Shown here piece after piece: positions 1-10,200 of a DNA stretch of 64,000 bases; within the stretch, counting starts at the first letter, position 1, and each line of letters opens with the position of its first letter. The position numbers were made by a program, and so were the translations under genes. Below the pieces are notes generated by a model. That model had not been told where the DNA came from. It did no database searches and was given only the letters and a program-made list of their open reading frames with translations. The DNA comes from Endothia cerciana (lineage: Eukaryota; Ascomycota; Sordariomycetes; Diaporthales; Cryphonectriaceae): contig JALRMH010000001.1 of assembly GCA_026119935.1 (NCBI GenBank), positions 930,001 through 994,000 of the forward strand, written 5' to 3'.

Positions 1-230
1 GGTGAGCGCGATGTTCTGTGGCGAGCCATCTTCGTTTTGTTGGCTCAGCACGGTGAGTATCAGTACTTTTTTCTCTCTCTTTCTTTTCAACCTGGACGAG
101 TCAGATATCTCGACAAAAGAATGTCTCGCTCGGTTACGGGTCTGAGACCAGAGGCCAGGTTTGCGCTGAGCCGACCCCCGACGCTGAGAAGATCCTGCCC
201 GAAATGATAGAGCAGCGTCCGGAGGGGTGA
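1..230 (+). CDS. Possible 3' end of a gene cut by the window edge
   Basis: A weakly supported partial gene. A GTGAGT donor at 53 and a TCAG acceptor ending at 104, with a pyrimidine-rich stretch between, would define a 52-nt intron, which is a normal size here. Downstream, positions 105-230 form an open frame of 41 codons ending in TGA (228-230), with a coding-like acidic tail (motif PDAEKILPEMIEQRPEG). The upstream exon is open in two of three frames, so its frame is inferred only from the phase of the second exon. No family is recognised. It could be non-coding. Confidence 0.3.
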
Positions 231-877
231 CGAGTGCTGCGCAGGAAGGCTGATCGTTGAACAGGATGTTGTCACGGGGGACAGACTTCATGAGGCGGAC
301 GTCAAACTCGGGAGTCAGGCACCGAGGCGTAATGGTGGTCATGCATGCCGCAACGGGTGGGGCCGCCGTTTCGTAGAGACGGTGGAGAGCTTTCACCGTT
401 TTGGCCCTGGAGCTTACGAAAACGGCCATCGCCCACTGCGATTGGCGTGGCCCGCTAAATCTCGAGGGCAGCCAATCACTGGGCTGCCTTGGAAGGAGCT
501 TCATGCGTCACGTCACACCTAGGTAGCAGCAGCACCAGCCCTTGCTTCCCAGAACAAACAAACGCATGCCCTAAGCTAACCACAGCAATAAAACAGGGGT
601 TGGTCAATCTCAGTAGCATAGCAGCTACGACCCAGGTTGACCCAACCCACCCGCCCCATTCCACGTTACAGGGCAGGAAGAGAGAGGACTGCGCAACAAC
701 AACCAGACCTCAGCTCCACTTCTCTCAATTCAATCAGCTTCACATCGTGTGGCCCCCTCACTCCCCACGTCGCAGCGCAGTCAATCCTTCGCCCACTTCC
801 AACACCGCACGCACACGCACACGCACGCGCAGCACGCACACACGCACGCACTCTCGCCCGCCCGCCCGCCTACAAGC
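231..877. other. Intergenic region and 5' leader of the HMG gene
   Basis: No convincing gene. A CAC/CGC-rich simple repeat at about 807-850 lies directly in front of the HMG-box start and is probably in its 5' leader. Small open frames here have no recognisable domain. Confidence 0.5.
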
Positions 878-1885
878 ATGCTGGTGACCATGCAATCCGC
901 AGTGGCCCAAGGCCTGCGCGCCTGCGGTCGCACCACCGCCACCTCGCGTGCCGCCATCCTCTCCCGCCGGACGTTCCTCATCGCGCCCAGCTACAAGGCC
1001 CTCCTCGCTGTCCGCGGCTACGCCACCGCGACCGCGACCAAGAAGTCGGCCACGACCACCCGCGCCAAGAAGCCCGCGGCCAAGAAGCCCGCGGCCAAGA
1101 AGACCACCACTCGCAAGTCGACCGCCGCTGCCGGGACCAAGAAGAAGGCGGCCGCGGCCAAGAAGAAGCCCAAGGCCAAGAAGGCCGCGCCGAAGAAGAC
1201 TACTAGGCCGAAGAAGGCCGTGGACCCGGAGAAGAAGAAGGCGCTGCTGAAGAAGGACCTCAGAAAGGCGGCTCTGCTGTACCAGGAGCCCAAGAAAGAA
1301 GCCAGCAGCGTCTGGCAGGTCTACCTCTTCGACCACATCAAGGGCGACAAGGGCATCGGCCGGGAGACGTTCGGTCCCAAGCTGAAGGAGGTCGCCGCTG
1401 GCTACAAGAACCTCTCTCCTCCCGAGGTGCAGGTGAGTCGTCCCCACTGCGCCCGACGGGTCTTTGTCGTGCATCGCGGGTTCTCCCATTTCTCCCATAC
1501 TGACGTCTCGACACAGAGCCTCGATCAGCGCGCTCAGCAGAACAGGATCAACAACGCCGCCAACTACAAGAAGTGGGTGGAGAGCCACTCCGTCGCGGAA
1601 ATTTACGCCGCGAACCTTGCCCGCCGTCGTCTTGTCAACACCTTCGGCATGAAGGTCAGCCCGGTCAAGATCATTGACGAGCGTAAGCCCAAGAAGCCCA
1701 CGACTGCCTTCAGCCAGTTTGTCAAGTCCAAGAGCAGCGCCCACACCGGCAGCGCCCCTGAGACTATGAAGCAGCTGAGCTTTGAGTGGAAGTCGCTCTC
1801 GGAAGCGGACAAGAAGCCGTACGCAGACCTCTACGCCGCAGAGGTTGTCAAGTACAGGCGAGAGCAGGAGAGAGTCGGTCTGTGA
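878..1885 (+). CDS. Mitochondrial HMG-box DNA-packaging protein (Abf2/mtHMG-like)
   Basis: Predicted 307-aa protein from exons 878-1432 and 1517-1885. The intron is 84 nt (GTGAGT...ACACAG), a multiple of three, so the frame also reads through it. The N-terminus is rich in Arg, Ala and Ser without acidic residues, like a mitochondrial targeting sequence. A long Lys/Ala/Pro stretch with AKKPAAKKPAAKK repeats follows, resembling a histone H1 tail. Next come two HMG-box-like segments, one around residues 145-215 (split by the intron) and a better one at the C-terminus starting with KPKKPTTAFSQFVK. This order fits the Abf2/TFAM-type proteins that compact mitochondrial DNA. I chose the ATG at 878; an in-frame ATG at 890 is possible. 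An upstream in-frame extension begins only with non-ATG codons. Confidence 0.8.
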   Translation: MLVTMQSAVAQGLRACGRTTATSRAAILSRRTFLIAPSYKALLAVRGYATATATKKSATTTRAKKPAAKKPAAKKTTTRKSTAAAGTKKKAAAAKKKPKAKKAAPKKTTRPKKAVDPEKKKALLKKDLRKAALLYQEPKKEASSVWQVYLFDHIKGDKGIGRETFGPKLKEVAAGYKNLSPPEVQVSRPHCARRVFVVHRGFSHFSHTDVSTQSLDQRAQQNRINNAANYKKWVESHSVAEIYAANLARRRLVNTFGMKVSPVKIIDERKPKKPTTAFSQFVKSKSSAHTGSAPETMKQLSFEWKSLSEADKKPYADLYAAEVVKYRREQERVGL

Positions 1886-2388
1886 GGGCGGCAGAGGTAG
1901 TCATGCAAGAGACCAGTACATTCGGGATGGTGCATGAAAGAGACAAGCCCGCCCCTCCCGGAACTGGGCTATCGGCTATCTGTGTGCGATCCGAGTGCCA
2001 CGTATCGTGGTGGGTTTGAGTGTCTCTCGAAGATCGGTGCAGGTCATGTACGATAGTATATCTTGATTTCCCTGCCGCAGTAGTTCAGCTTAGCTTACGT
2101 ATTTTTCTCCGCGCCTATAGTGAGTAAGTGTTGAGTTCATTAACTTAGGACTAGGAATCAGTGCGAAATCTCATTTGTCAAGACCTGTTTCGCAAGCAGC
2201 AACAGTGATCTTGGGTGATGGCGTGTGACGAGTGCCGTAGAGGCCTGTGGCTAGTAGATAGAGCATTCGCGAGGAGACATGGTCATAAGTTCTGAGTGTG
2301 TTGATCCTGCTCGATTCATAGCAGACCGAACCCCTATGCCTATGCTAATCCGGGCAGCACACAGCCCTGAGCCACATATCCATGCAGA
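1886..2388. other. Convergent intergenic region
   Basis: This is the 3' flank between the HMG gene (+) and the unknown gene ending at 2389 (-). No gene, repeat or RNA recognised. Confidence 0.5.
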
Positions 2389-3831
2389 TCAAATCCAGTA
2401 TCCAGTTTCCGTCCAATCCGAGATGCTCCGATTGCCCCTTGCTCCCACGATAATCAACACCTTGCCAGCGCCATCATACCAAGAGATCTCCATGTGCTTC
2501 AAGCGGCGGTAACTCGCAACATACAGGAGGATGTACAGCTCCCCCGCGATGTGCTCCCACCCGTAAAGCCGGATCCAGTTCCAGCCCTCGTCTCGACACG
2601 CCCTCGTGCCCCAGCCCGCCGCGTTGTCTCGGCGGATGTAGTTCCCGAGGAAGCCCCAGGTCTTAACTTTGGCCTCTCGACTCCAGCCGTCCATGTTCAG
2701 CGCCCAGTAGCCTCGCTCGTACGGCTGCATCTCCCGGGCCTGGAAATGGGGCCTGTAGCGATTCTTCATCCCGAACCTCTCGCAGAAGGTCTCTAAGTGC
2801 ACCGGTGGCCTGGCCCCGAGCCTGTGGTTGGCTGCCGGCGGTTCGAGCGAGACGAGCTCACGAGTGTGGCTCCAGTCTGGATTTTGAGGCCCATGAGCAG
2901 CGACGTTGTCCGGTATGTCGTGCTGTGAGGACGTAAATGGCCGGGCTCCCCGTGGTAACACGTCACTGATACTCCGACCCAAGCCCTGGGCCGTCTCGCT
3001 GGCAGCGTTTGGTTTATGGCGTTTGGACGATGGCGGCTCAGAATCTGCCCGCTCGTGAGGCTGGGTCGAGGGTATGATAGTGCCGTAGCCTTCAGATCCT
3101 GACTCTCCACTCGACCGCACGGGACTCCATGACCTGGCTCTTGACTCTTCAAAACAAGGGATGTGCGATGGTGGGACATCTGTCAGCCGCAGTAGACTCG
3201 ACGGTGTTTGCGTCACATGGGTCTCATCAGCCCTGCCATCCGAGGTCGCCTGCTGGACCTCCGGAGTCAAAGGATGGGCTCGGGCGGTGCGCCCCCCAAA
3301 CCTCCTGGACCCTCGTTCACTGGCAGGTGCTGACAGGATGCGAGTTCCGTCTCCAGCTACAGCAGTACCCTGGTTGAGAGCCGTGGCCACTTCTCTCCCT
3401 GCCACTTCCTGTGGCGAACCTGACGGAGGGCCTATCGTCTGCAGATAATAATTCAATACCCTGGTCGGGGTGGTGAAACTGGCCATGCTGATGTCGTTGT
3501 CAGGCATCGAGTCCGCAACCTCGCTGGGCGGTTGCACCCACGAGTCCTGGGAACTGTCCCCATGCTGTGAAGCGCTATGGCCATCCTGCTGTGAGTACGA
3601 CCGTGCTGCCGGGGGCCCGATGTTCCCCCAGACACTTCTGAACGATGCTTGAGGGGACTCCAGCTCAGCAAGCAGTGCAGCTGGGATGTCTGGTGGCTTG
3701 GCTGCGGTGAGATCGGTCCTCGTGTCTGGAACGAAGTCCAGGTAGGCCGTTGCAAGTGCTCTGTAAGCTGCATCGTCTTTCGAGGTGCTGGGCGCAGTGA
3801 TGTGCACCAGGATCTCGACTTCACTGGACAT
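2389..3831 (-). CDS. Conserved-looking hypothetical protein, 480 aa
   Basis: A single uninterrupted frame of 480 aa. I do not recognise a named domain. The N-terminus (about residues 1-75) looks folded, with VEILVHITAPST followed by residues typical of a helical segment. The middle (about 75-350) is Ser/Pro/Gly/Arg-rich and likely disordered, with a short basic patch (SSKRHKP). The last 130 residues are rich in Trp and Tyr (ERGYWALNMDGWSREAK, AGWGTRACRDEGWNWIRLYG) and look like a compact domain. The two structured ends around a variable centre are typical of fungal proteins of unknown function. It is divergent from the ERG26-like gene, with 399 bp between the start codons. Start chosen at the first ATG of the frame. 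Confidence 0.7.
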   Translation of the reverse strand: MSSEVEILVHITAPSTSKDDAAYRALATAYLDFVPDTRTDLTAAKPPDIPAALLAELESPQASFRSVWGNIGPPAARSYSQQDGHSASQHGDSSQDSWVQPPSEVADSMPDNDISMASFTTPTRVLNYYLQTIGPPSGSPQEVAGREVATALNQGTAVAGDGTRILSAPASERGSRRFGGRTARAHPLTPEVQQATSDGRADETHVTQTPSSLLRLTDVPPSHIPCFEESRARSWSPVRSSGESGSEGYGTIIPSTQPHERADSEPPSSKRHKPNAASETAQGLGRSISDVLPRGARPFTSSQHDIPDNVAAHGPQNPDWSHTRELVSLEPPAANHRLGARPPVHLETFCERFGMKNRYRPHFQAREMQPYERGYWALNMDGWSREAKVKTWGFLGNYIRRDNAAGWGTRACRDEGWNWIRLYGWEHIAGELYILLYVASYRRLKHMEISWYDGAGKVLIIVGARGNRSISDWTETGYWI

Positions 3832-4230
3832 CTCGGTGCCTGCTCGAGGAATGAGTATCGTCGCTCATGTTGTAGGCTGAGATTCCAGTGGGCCCTGGGT
3901 GAGAGAGGGCTGATCGACGAGCAATGAAAGTAAACAGGTACAGCTGGTTGCAGTCTTTGTACTTGAACTCGTGCTCAATGATGCGAGTAACATTGCACAT
4001 CGACGAAAGAGGAAGACGTTGGGCCAGTGTGGGGGCAACCTGGGGGTAAGTATCATGTGCCCCAGCAGTGACAGGGGGGCCTCACAAGCCTTCCTTAGAC
4101 CCCTGGAGACGACGACCTGCATGGCCCAAAACTCAATTGCAGCTAAATAGTACCAACATATTTTACATCCCTCCCCTGCCCATTGGACCCCAAGTTCACC
4201 CCCAGAAATTACCGGTCAGAAGGCATCACG
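3832..4230. promoter_or_regulatory. Shared divergent promoter region (unknown gene / ERG26-like)
   Basis: 399 bp between two divergently oriented start codons. It must contain the promoters of both genes. No specific element recognised. Confidence 0.5.
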
Positions 4231-5435
4231 ATGACCTCCGAAAGGAAGCCCAACCTAGGCAGCGTCCTGATCACCGGCGGCTGTGGCTTCCTCGGCCATC
4301 ACATCGTGCGGGTGCTCCTGCGCGACTGGACCACCACCGCCATCACCGTCGTCGACCTACGGTGCGAGCGCAACCGGCGGCCCGAGTCGGACGGCGTGCG
4401 GTACATCGAGGCCAACATCACCGACGCCTCGAAGGTGGTCTCCGTGTTCGAGGACGTGCGGCCCGAGGTCGTCATCCACACCGCGTCGCCGCCGTCGCAG
4501 GGCGCCACGGCTTCGTCGGACGAGCTGTTCAGGACGGTGAACATCGACGGGACCCAGAACATCGTGGACGCGTGCCGGAAGACGGGCGTCAAGGCCCTCG
4601 TCTTCACAAGCTCGGCGAGCGTGGCGAGCGACAACGTCACCGACTTGATCAATGCGGACGAGAGGTGGCCGGTGATGAGGGGAAAGGACCAGACCGAATA
4701 CTACTCTGAGACCAAGGTAAGACCTCCCCCCCCCCCCCCAAAGGCCCCTCCTCACTCTCTCTCGACTCCTTCAGGAAGGCCTTGAGCCCTAACACATATG
4801 TGTAGGCCGCGGCAGAAGAGATAGTCATCAAGGCCAACCGCGCCGATAACACCAAGTTCCTCACCACATCGATCCGGCCCGCGGGCATCGTCGGCGAGGG
4901 CGATGTCCAGGCGCAGTACCACATCATCAACGCCTACCTCTCGGGCCGGAGCGGCTTCCAGATCGGCTCCAACGACAATCTTTTCGACTTTACCTACGTC
5001 GAGAATGTGGCCCACGGACACCTGCTCGCGGCGCGCGCCCTTCTGCTCACGTACGACGCCGGAACCCAGCCCCTGGAACACGAAAAAGTCGACGGCGAGG
5101 TCTTTATCATCACGAACGACAGCCCCGTCTACTTCTGGGACTTCTGCCGGCTCATCTGGAATGCGGCGGGGAGCCCTCATGGGCTGGAGCATGTCTGGAC
5201 TATTCCGAAGGACCTGGGCATGCTGCTTGGCTTCTGGAGCGAGGTTGCGTGTAAGATACTGGGGAGGCATCCTACGCTCAACCGGCAGAGGATCGTCTAC
5301 TCGTGCATGACGAGATACTTCTGCATTGATAAGGCGAAGAGGAGGCTGGGCTACCGGCCCATCATCAGTCTGGAGGAGGGCGTGAGGAGGTCCGTCAAGT
5401 GGACAATGGAACAGAAAGCCGCCGGCAAAATCTAG
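4231..5435 (+). CDS. erg26: Sterol-4-alpha-carboxylate 3-dehydrogenase-like (3-beta-HSD family)
   Basis: Predicted 371-aa NAD(P)-dependent short-chain dehydrogenase from exons 4231-4716 and 4806-5435. Intron 4717-4805 is GTAAGA...TGTAG and contains a 14-C run. The nucleotide-binding motif TGGCGFLGHH lies at about residues 15-24, and the catalytic Tyr/Lys pair YSETK at 158-162, immediately before the intron. The body (SIRPAGIVG, DFTYVENVAHGH) matches the 3-beta-hydroxysteroid dehydrogenase/isomerase family. ERG26 oxidises and decarboxylates the 4-alpha-carboxysterol intermediate in ergosterol synthesis at the ER. A related 3-beta-HSD paralogue cannot be excluded. The frame extends upstream only with a non-ATG codon, so ATG 4231 is the start. 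Confidence 0.8.
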
Positions 5436-6577
5436 CAGAGGAGACGATGTTGGCTGCCGTTACACAACTCGAAATGAACTCGCAAGATCTGACATATAGC
5501 TTTAATCGTCTTCATGTACATAGCAAACATACCTTGCAGGATCAACGCCCAACAGGAAGTCCACGTCTTGCCAAGTGCAATCCACAATGGCACGAGAGCC
5601 GGCGTCGAAGGGGAGCGGTTATCTGAGGCAAACGGATCTTACAAGGGGCGAAATAAACACGACGCTGGGTGTTAAGCAACCGCCCATAGCCTACAGAGCC
5701 TCAGGTGCCTAGGTAGGATATGGTTCCGATCTGTGGACAGATCCTGGCCGCAGAGCACCGGCGGTTACCATGGTGCCTCTGCAATATAGATCACCACGCC
5801 TTGCGGATAGCTACTTTCCTTCAGCATTCGGGTTGAGCATATTGTCGGATCAGAGATGGCTTTGTCATTTGTTCGAATTAAGGACCCAGAGTAGCTCGCG
5901 TGACCATCACATCCACAACAGCCAAAGACCGCGCCGTCCCTCTTGTCCCCAAGGCTGACGGCGCAAGAGGAATCCTCAATCAGAGAACTGCCGTCCTCCA
6001 AGAGCAGCGTCAATACAAAAGCCTCTTAGAATCCCCCCCCCCCCCCTCGACAACCACTGCAGGCGACCTCCGCCCCCTGCCGCTACGAAAAGTACACCAA
6101 GCCGCTCGCTCAGTCAGAAGATATAGAAGTTGTTGGTTCTTTAGAACAGAAATAGGACGGATATGAGAATAGAAGATAGGAAGAGAACGCGACCCTTTTC
6201 GTTATGGTTTTTTTTTTTTTTCTTCGGGGGTGGGGGGGTTGGAGTAGACGACAAGGAGCACCATGCGCGCATGAAACATAACTTCATTCAGGCCTTCCTC
6301 TTTTCTGGATCTCACCTGGGGGATGAATGTGCCGAGGACCAATGAGGTTGTCAAGTAGGATGAGAAAGTTTGGGAGGAATCGTACCAAGACCCAAGGACA
6401 ATCAACGAAACGCCGTCAGCGATGCTTGGAGTATGCTGCCCAACCCGCCTGCCATAAGCCAAGGTGTGGCTATTCTAGATCGTCGGATTATAAACACGAA
6501 TTGTCTGTAGAATGTTGTGGATGGTTGCTCGAGGCAACACGAAGAGATCCCTCGCCGAAGATGAAGCAGACCTAATC
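5436..6577. other. Convergent intergenic region with homopolymer tracts
   Basis: 1.14 kb between the 3' ends of the ERG26-like gene (+) and LRG1 (-). It holds a C14 run (about 6033-6046) and a T14 run (about 6208-6221) followed by a G-rich stretch. No gene recognised. Confidence 0.55.
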
Positions 6578-9500
6578 TTAACCCGTCCCTCCGACGCCAA
6601 CCGAGTTACCTGAAGGCCGCCCTGGGGTCGAGTTCCTCCATTCCCGCCGTTGTTCCGAATCTTCAAAAGAACGCGTGACGAAAGGCGACGTTTGAGGGCC
6701 GTCCGGATTCCGCCACTTTTGCGGGGGAGTGGACGGGTTCGATGCCTGGGCAAACGAAGCGTTGGGTTCCTGCCAGGCGGGTGCTCGTGTCTCTGGGTCG
6801 GTCTCTACCCTCCTAGCGAGAGGCCTGGTCGGGTTATCAATGCTGGCATCGTGAAGGATGCCGTGTCCACCGTTCACCCGTCCGCCGAAGCGCTTCATAA
6901 TTTCCTTGCTGGTGATGTCATCTTTGCTGCATGTAGGGTCGGCCAGGACGTCGAGAAAGTTATCAGGTACCTAATGAAGAATTAGCAGAGTTCGAAGACC
7001 GGAGCCGGGCTTGGAGGTGCTCACCAAGCACATTGATTCCACATCGTTGATGAGCGTCTCAACGACAATGATGGCCAACATCGGCTCGCTGTCGAGAGCA
7101 GGTCCTTTCAAGGGATTATAGAGAATGTTGGGTGCAATGACGGTCGCGAGGTTCTTGCTGTCCATCTTCGATCCCGACTCGTCGTCAACCTGGTGGAAGT
7201 TGCTTGCCCATTTGAGGAAGGCCAGGAGAATCTCCAGACAGTCTCGGTGGCACTTCGGCAGCAAGCAGCACACAACATGTATGAACTGCCGCCTCTTATC
7301 CTCGTCTGGTATCTTCGCCCCAGTCAACCACAACCTATAGAGTTTGTTCGTCATCAAGGGATCCGGTAGTTCGCGGAGATACTTCTTTAACAATGCCGCG
7401 ACCTGAACGACGGGCTGAGAACTCAAGTTGATGTTCTCACAGCCTTCGCGGTCAATCTTGTCAACAGTCTCTTGGAGCTTCTTGATGTTGCCGTTCTTCC
7501 GGAAGACACCCTCGACGGATAGATCCATCTTTTTCATGGTAGCCACCAGGTCGTCGACGATGGCGGGGATACGGAGAGTTCCTGGACCGATGCCATCAGT
7601 AGAGTCGGCGCCGTCCCGTTCGATGACGATTTCTAGTGGCACACCGAAGATGCCCTTCTTCTTGACACCTTTCTTATTATCGTTCTTGAAAGCCTTGCCG
7701 AACTTGTTCCAGAAGGTTGCAGGCTTCTTAGACTCGATGAGGTTGATGAGCTCGTCAATCGTGAACTCATCTTGTACCATCGGGTGCATGGTGAGAACTG
7801 CAAGATGACGAACGATGAAATATTCCACTGGTGACAGTTCAGAGAAGTATTTCACTCCGCCTCGTTGTGTTGAAGGGTCACCGTATCCAGGCTCGCCAGC
7901 ACGTCCTGCTGAACGCGACCTGCCTTGACCCCCTCCAATATACGGCTCCGTTGCAGGAGACCTGAACAATTCTTGACGCCCAGGTTTGTAGGCAGGTCGC
8001 TGTTCTCTGGCCTGTTCAGCAGCCACGATGCGAGGTATATCATCCAAAGTCAAGGCGTCTTGATGGCCAAACATGAGGTCTGAACCGCCCTCCTCACCAG
8101 GAACCTGGTCTTCCTCGATGCGCTGGCTTTGCATATTACCATGGCCACCTTCTGCTCCGTCGTCCATCAAGCGCGATGCCCGGGCTTTCCTGAAGCTTGC
8201 CGACAAGTGCTTATCAAGACGGGTGCTCCTCAGGCGCCGAACGTCGTTCAAGGTATTCTCGTATGAAGATTCTCGATGGTGTTCCCTGTCTCCAGCGTGG
8301 GATTTGGATCGCAGATCCGACTGAAGCCGAGGCGCGTCCAGAGCATGGCCGTTGGCAGCATTAAAGCCATTCACCATTGGCTCATCCACTGCAGCCAACG
8401 CGCCTGTACTTTTGAGGATATCCAGTAGCCTCGCGAGCGCTACTTGCAGCAGGAAGACATACTGCTGCAGCTTTGTAATATGCTCGAAGGAAGGTGTAGG
8501 TTCGGAGCTGTTAGATTCGCAGCTGTTGCAGAGTATGGTCTGGTCGTAGACATTGAGCCGGGCCTCCTGTAGACTCCGGCCAAGCTCCTTGCCGCATCTG
8601 GTGCAGGCCACGCATCCGATATGCCACCTCTTCTCGCCATGCTTGGCGCATTCATCTTCGACGGGCTTTCGACAGTGAACGCATTGATCTGACTCGTTCG
8701 CCGCAAGCCGCGACATCGCAGTGGTTAGTTGTAGGGAGCTATCCTCCGTCTTCAGGGTGTCGAGATTGCCAAGGTCGTCTAGAAACAAGTACAAGCCTTC
8801 CGAGTGCACCTGCTCTTTCTCTATCCGAAGTGCTCCTTGTAGACAGATGCGGATCAGGAGTTTGAGATAGTGAGCGAGGCCGGTCACTAGCGAGAGCAGC
8901 TCCTGGGTGACCCCGAGCTTGTGAGCATTCTTGTCTTGTGTCTTAGACAAGAGAGAGAAGAACTGAACGATCTTTTTGCACAAGAGTTTTGCTTCCCGCG
9001 AGTACGACAGAGCTGCTGAATCATTAGCACCACCGGACCTGATAACGTTGGGGTCAACATACGTTTGATGTCGAGTTTGTGCATCGCGACGTCCAGCCTG
9101 TCCGCCGACCTGAAGAGAATGTCAACGTGCCAAATGAATCTTTTAGCCACAACCACTCCATCCACATAAGCCCCATTGCTGACATGTAACAGCATGTCGG
9201 AAATGCAGGCGGCAGACGATTCCTCGAAAGTTGAAAGGACGCTCCATATACGGTAGACCTTCTCCTCCATCTTCTCCTCCTGCTCCTTCACCAATTCCCT
9301 AGTCTTCTCGTCATCTACCGGAGGCGCTTGGTCCGAAGCATCGCTGGGGGACGCAAGTCGCACGTTCCAGAATTTATGAATCATGTAACACTCCGGGTGC
9401 CAATGTTGGTTCTGACCGTTACGGAAGATCTCGACAAACTGCTTAAGAATTGCCGTCTGACATCCGTTACATTTCTGAGCAAACTGGGTGGAGTAGTGGT

Positions 9501-10200
9501 AATGGCAGTAGACCTGCCCATTGTGTTCATAGTAGCTGTCTTGCGCGCCGAACACAGTCGGGCACAGAGAGCATGTGAAATGGTCGACGTGATATTTCCG
9601 CTCCAGCGCAGTGATATAGGAGCCCCGTAGAGCGCCACCGCACTGGTAGCACAGCAGGCCGAGCCGTCGGAAGTAGTCAGTTTCGCAGAGGGGATATTGA
9701 CCTTGACCGTCGTCGTCCTCGGCCGGGAAGAACTTCGATGCCACAATCTGTCCACAGTCCTGTATTGTGTAGTTCGTTAGGTAGGTCCTCTGCCACAAAA
9801 AAAAAGCTGCTCAACTTACCCGACACTTGAAGCAGTCCAAATGAAACGTCCCATCGAGGGCGCGTACGAACTGCCCTGTCAAGGGCTCGCCGCATTTTTT
9901 GCACGTACGCTGCCCCCCGCTCGGTGCTCGTCCATTGCGCCCTCTTGATCTATTTCTTTCCTGGCTCTGGTTTCTTGACCCGTCCTGGTTCCAGCTCTTA
10001 TCGCCAGCCCCGGCAGACGGGGAGAGGGATGGTCTCCTGCCGTCGCGAGAGCCTGGGTTTGAACGTGGCGGTCTATAGGGGGAGTAGTTCCTCGCATCGT
10101 CGGTCGTGAAGCTCCGCTCCGGTGTTCGCCGTCTCGGGCTGCGCTCCCCAGACAGCCCTGGGGGCCCTGGGGGCCCAGCATCATAGTCAGGCCCCAGCAT
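6578..10200 (-). CDS. lrg1: LIM-domain Rho GTPase-activating protein, LRG1 type
   Basis: Predicted 1153-aa protein from exons 10200-9820, 9759-9063, 9015-7025 and 6970-6578, with introns of 60, 47 and 54 nt. A disordered Ser/Arg/Pro N-terminus is followed by tandem LIM zinc fingers: CKKCGEPLTGQF near residue 100, CYQCGG, CNGCQ, and a later separate LIM (CVHCRKPVEDEC...CNSC). A RhoGAP domain occupies about residues 815-1022 with the arginine-finger motif EGVFRKNG. A Pro/Ser-rich tail follows. In yeast and Neurospora, LRG1 acts on Rho1 and Cdc42-pathway GTPases at the hyphal tip to control glucan synthesis and polar growth. The 47-nt intron has its GCTAAT branch point very near the acceptor, and a second AG 3 nt downstream would give 50 nt. 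The start is the first ATG of the frame. Confidence 0.9.

Noticed and set aside
758..1744. 328-codon minus-strand frame opposite the HMG gene
   Set aside because: Low-complexity Leu/Gly/Arg sequence made by the complement of Lys/Ala codons.
2389..3831. Two-gene interpretation with + strand frames at 2494-2796 and 3129-3448
   Set aside because: Short and overlapping an uninterrupted 480-aa minus-strand frame with better coding character.
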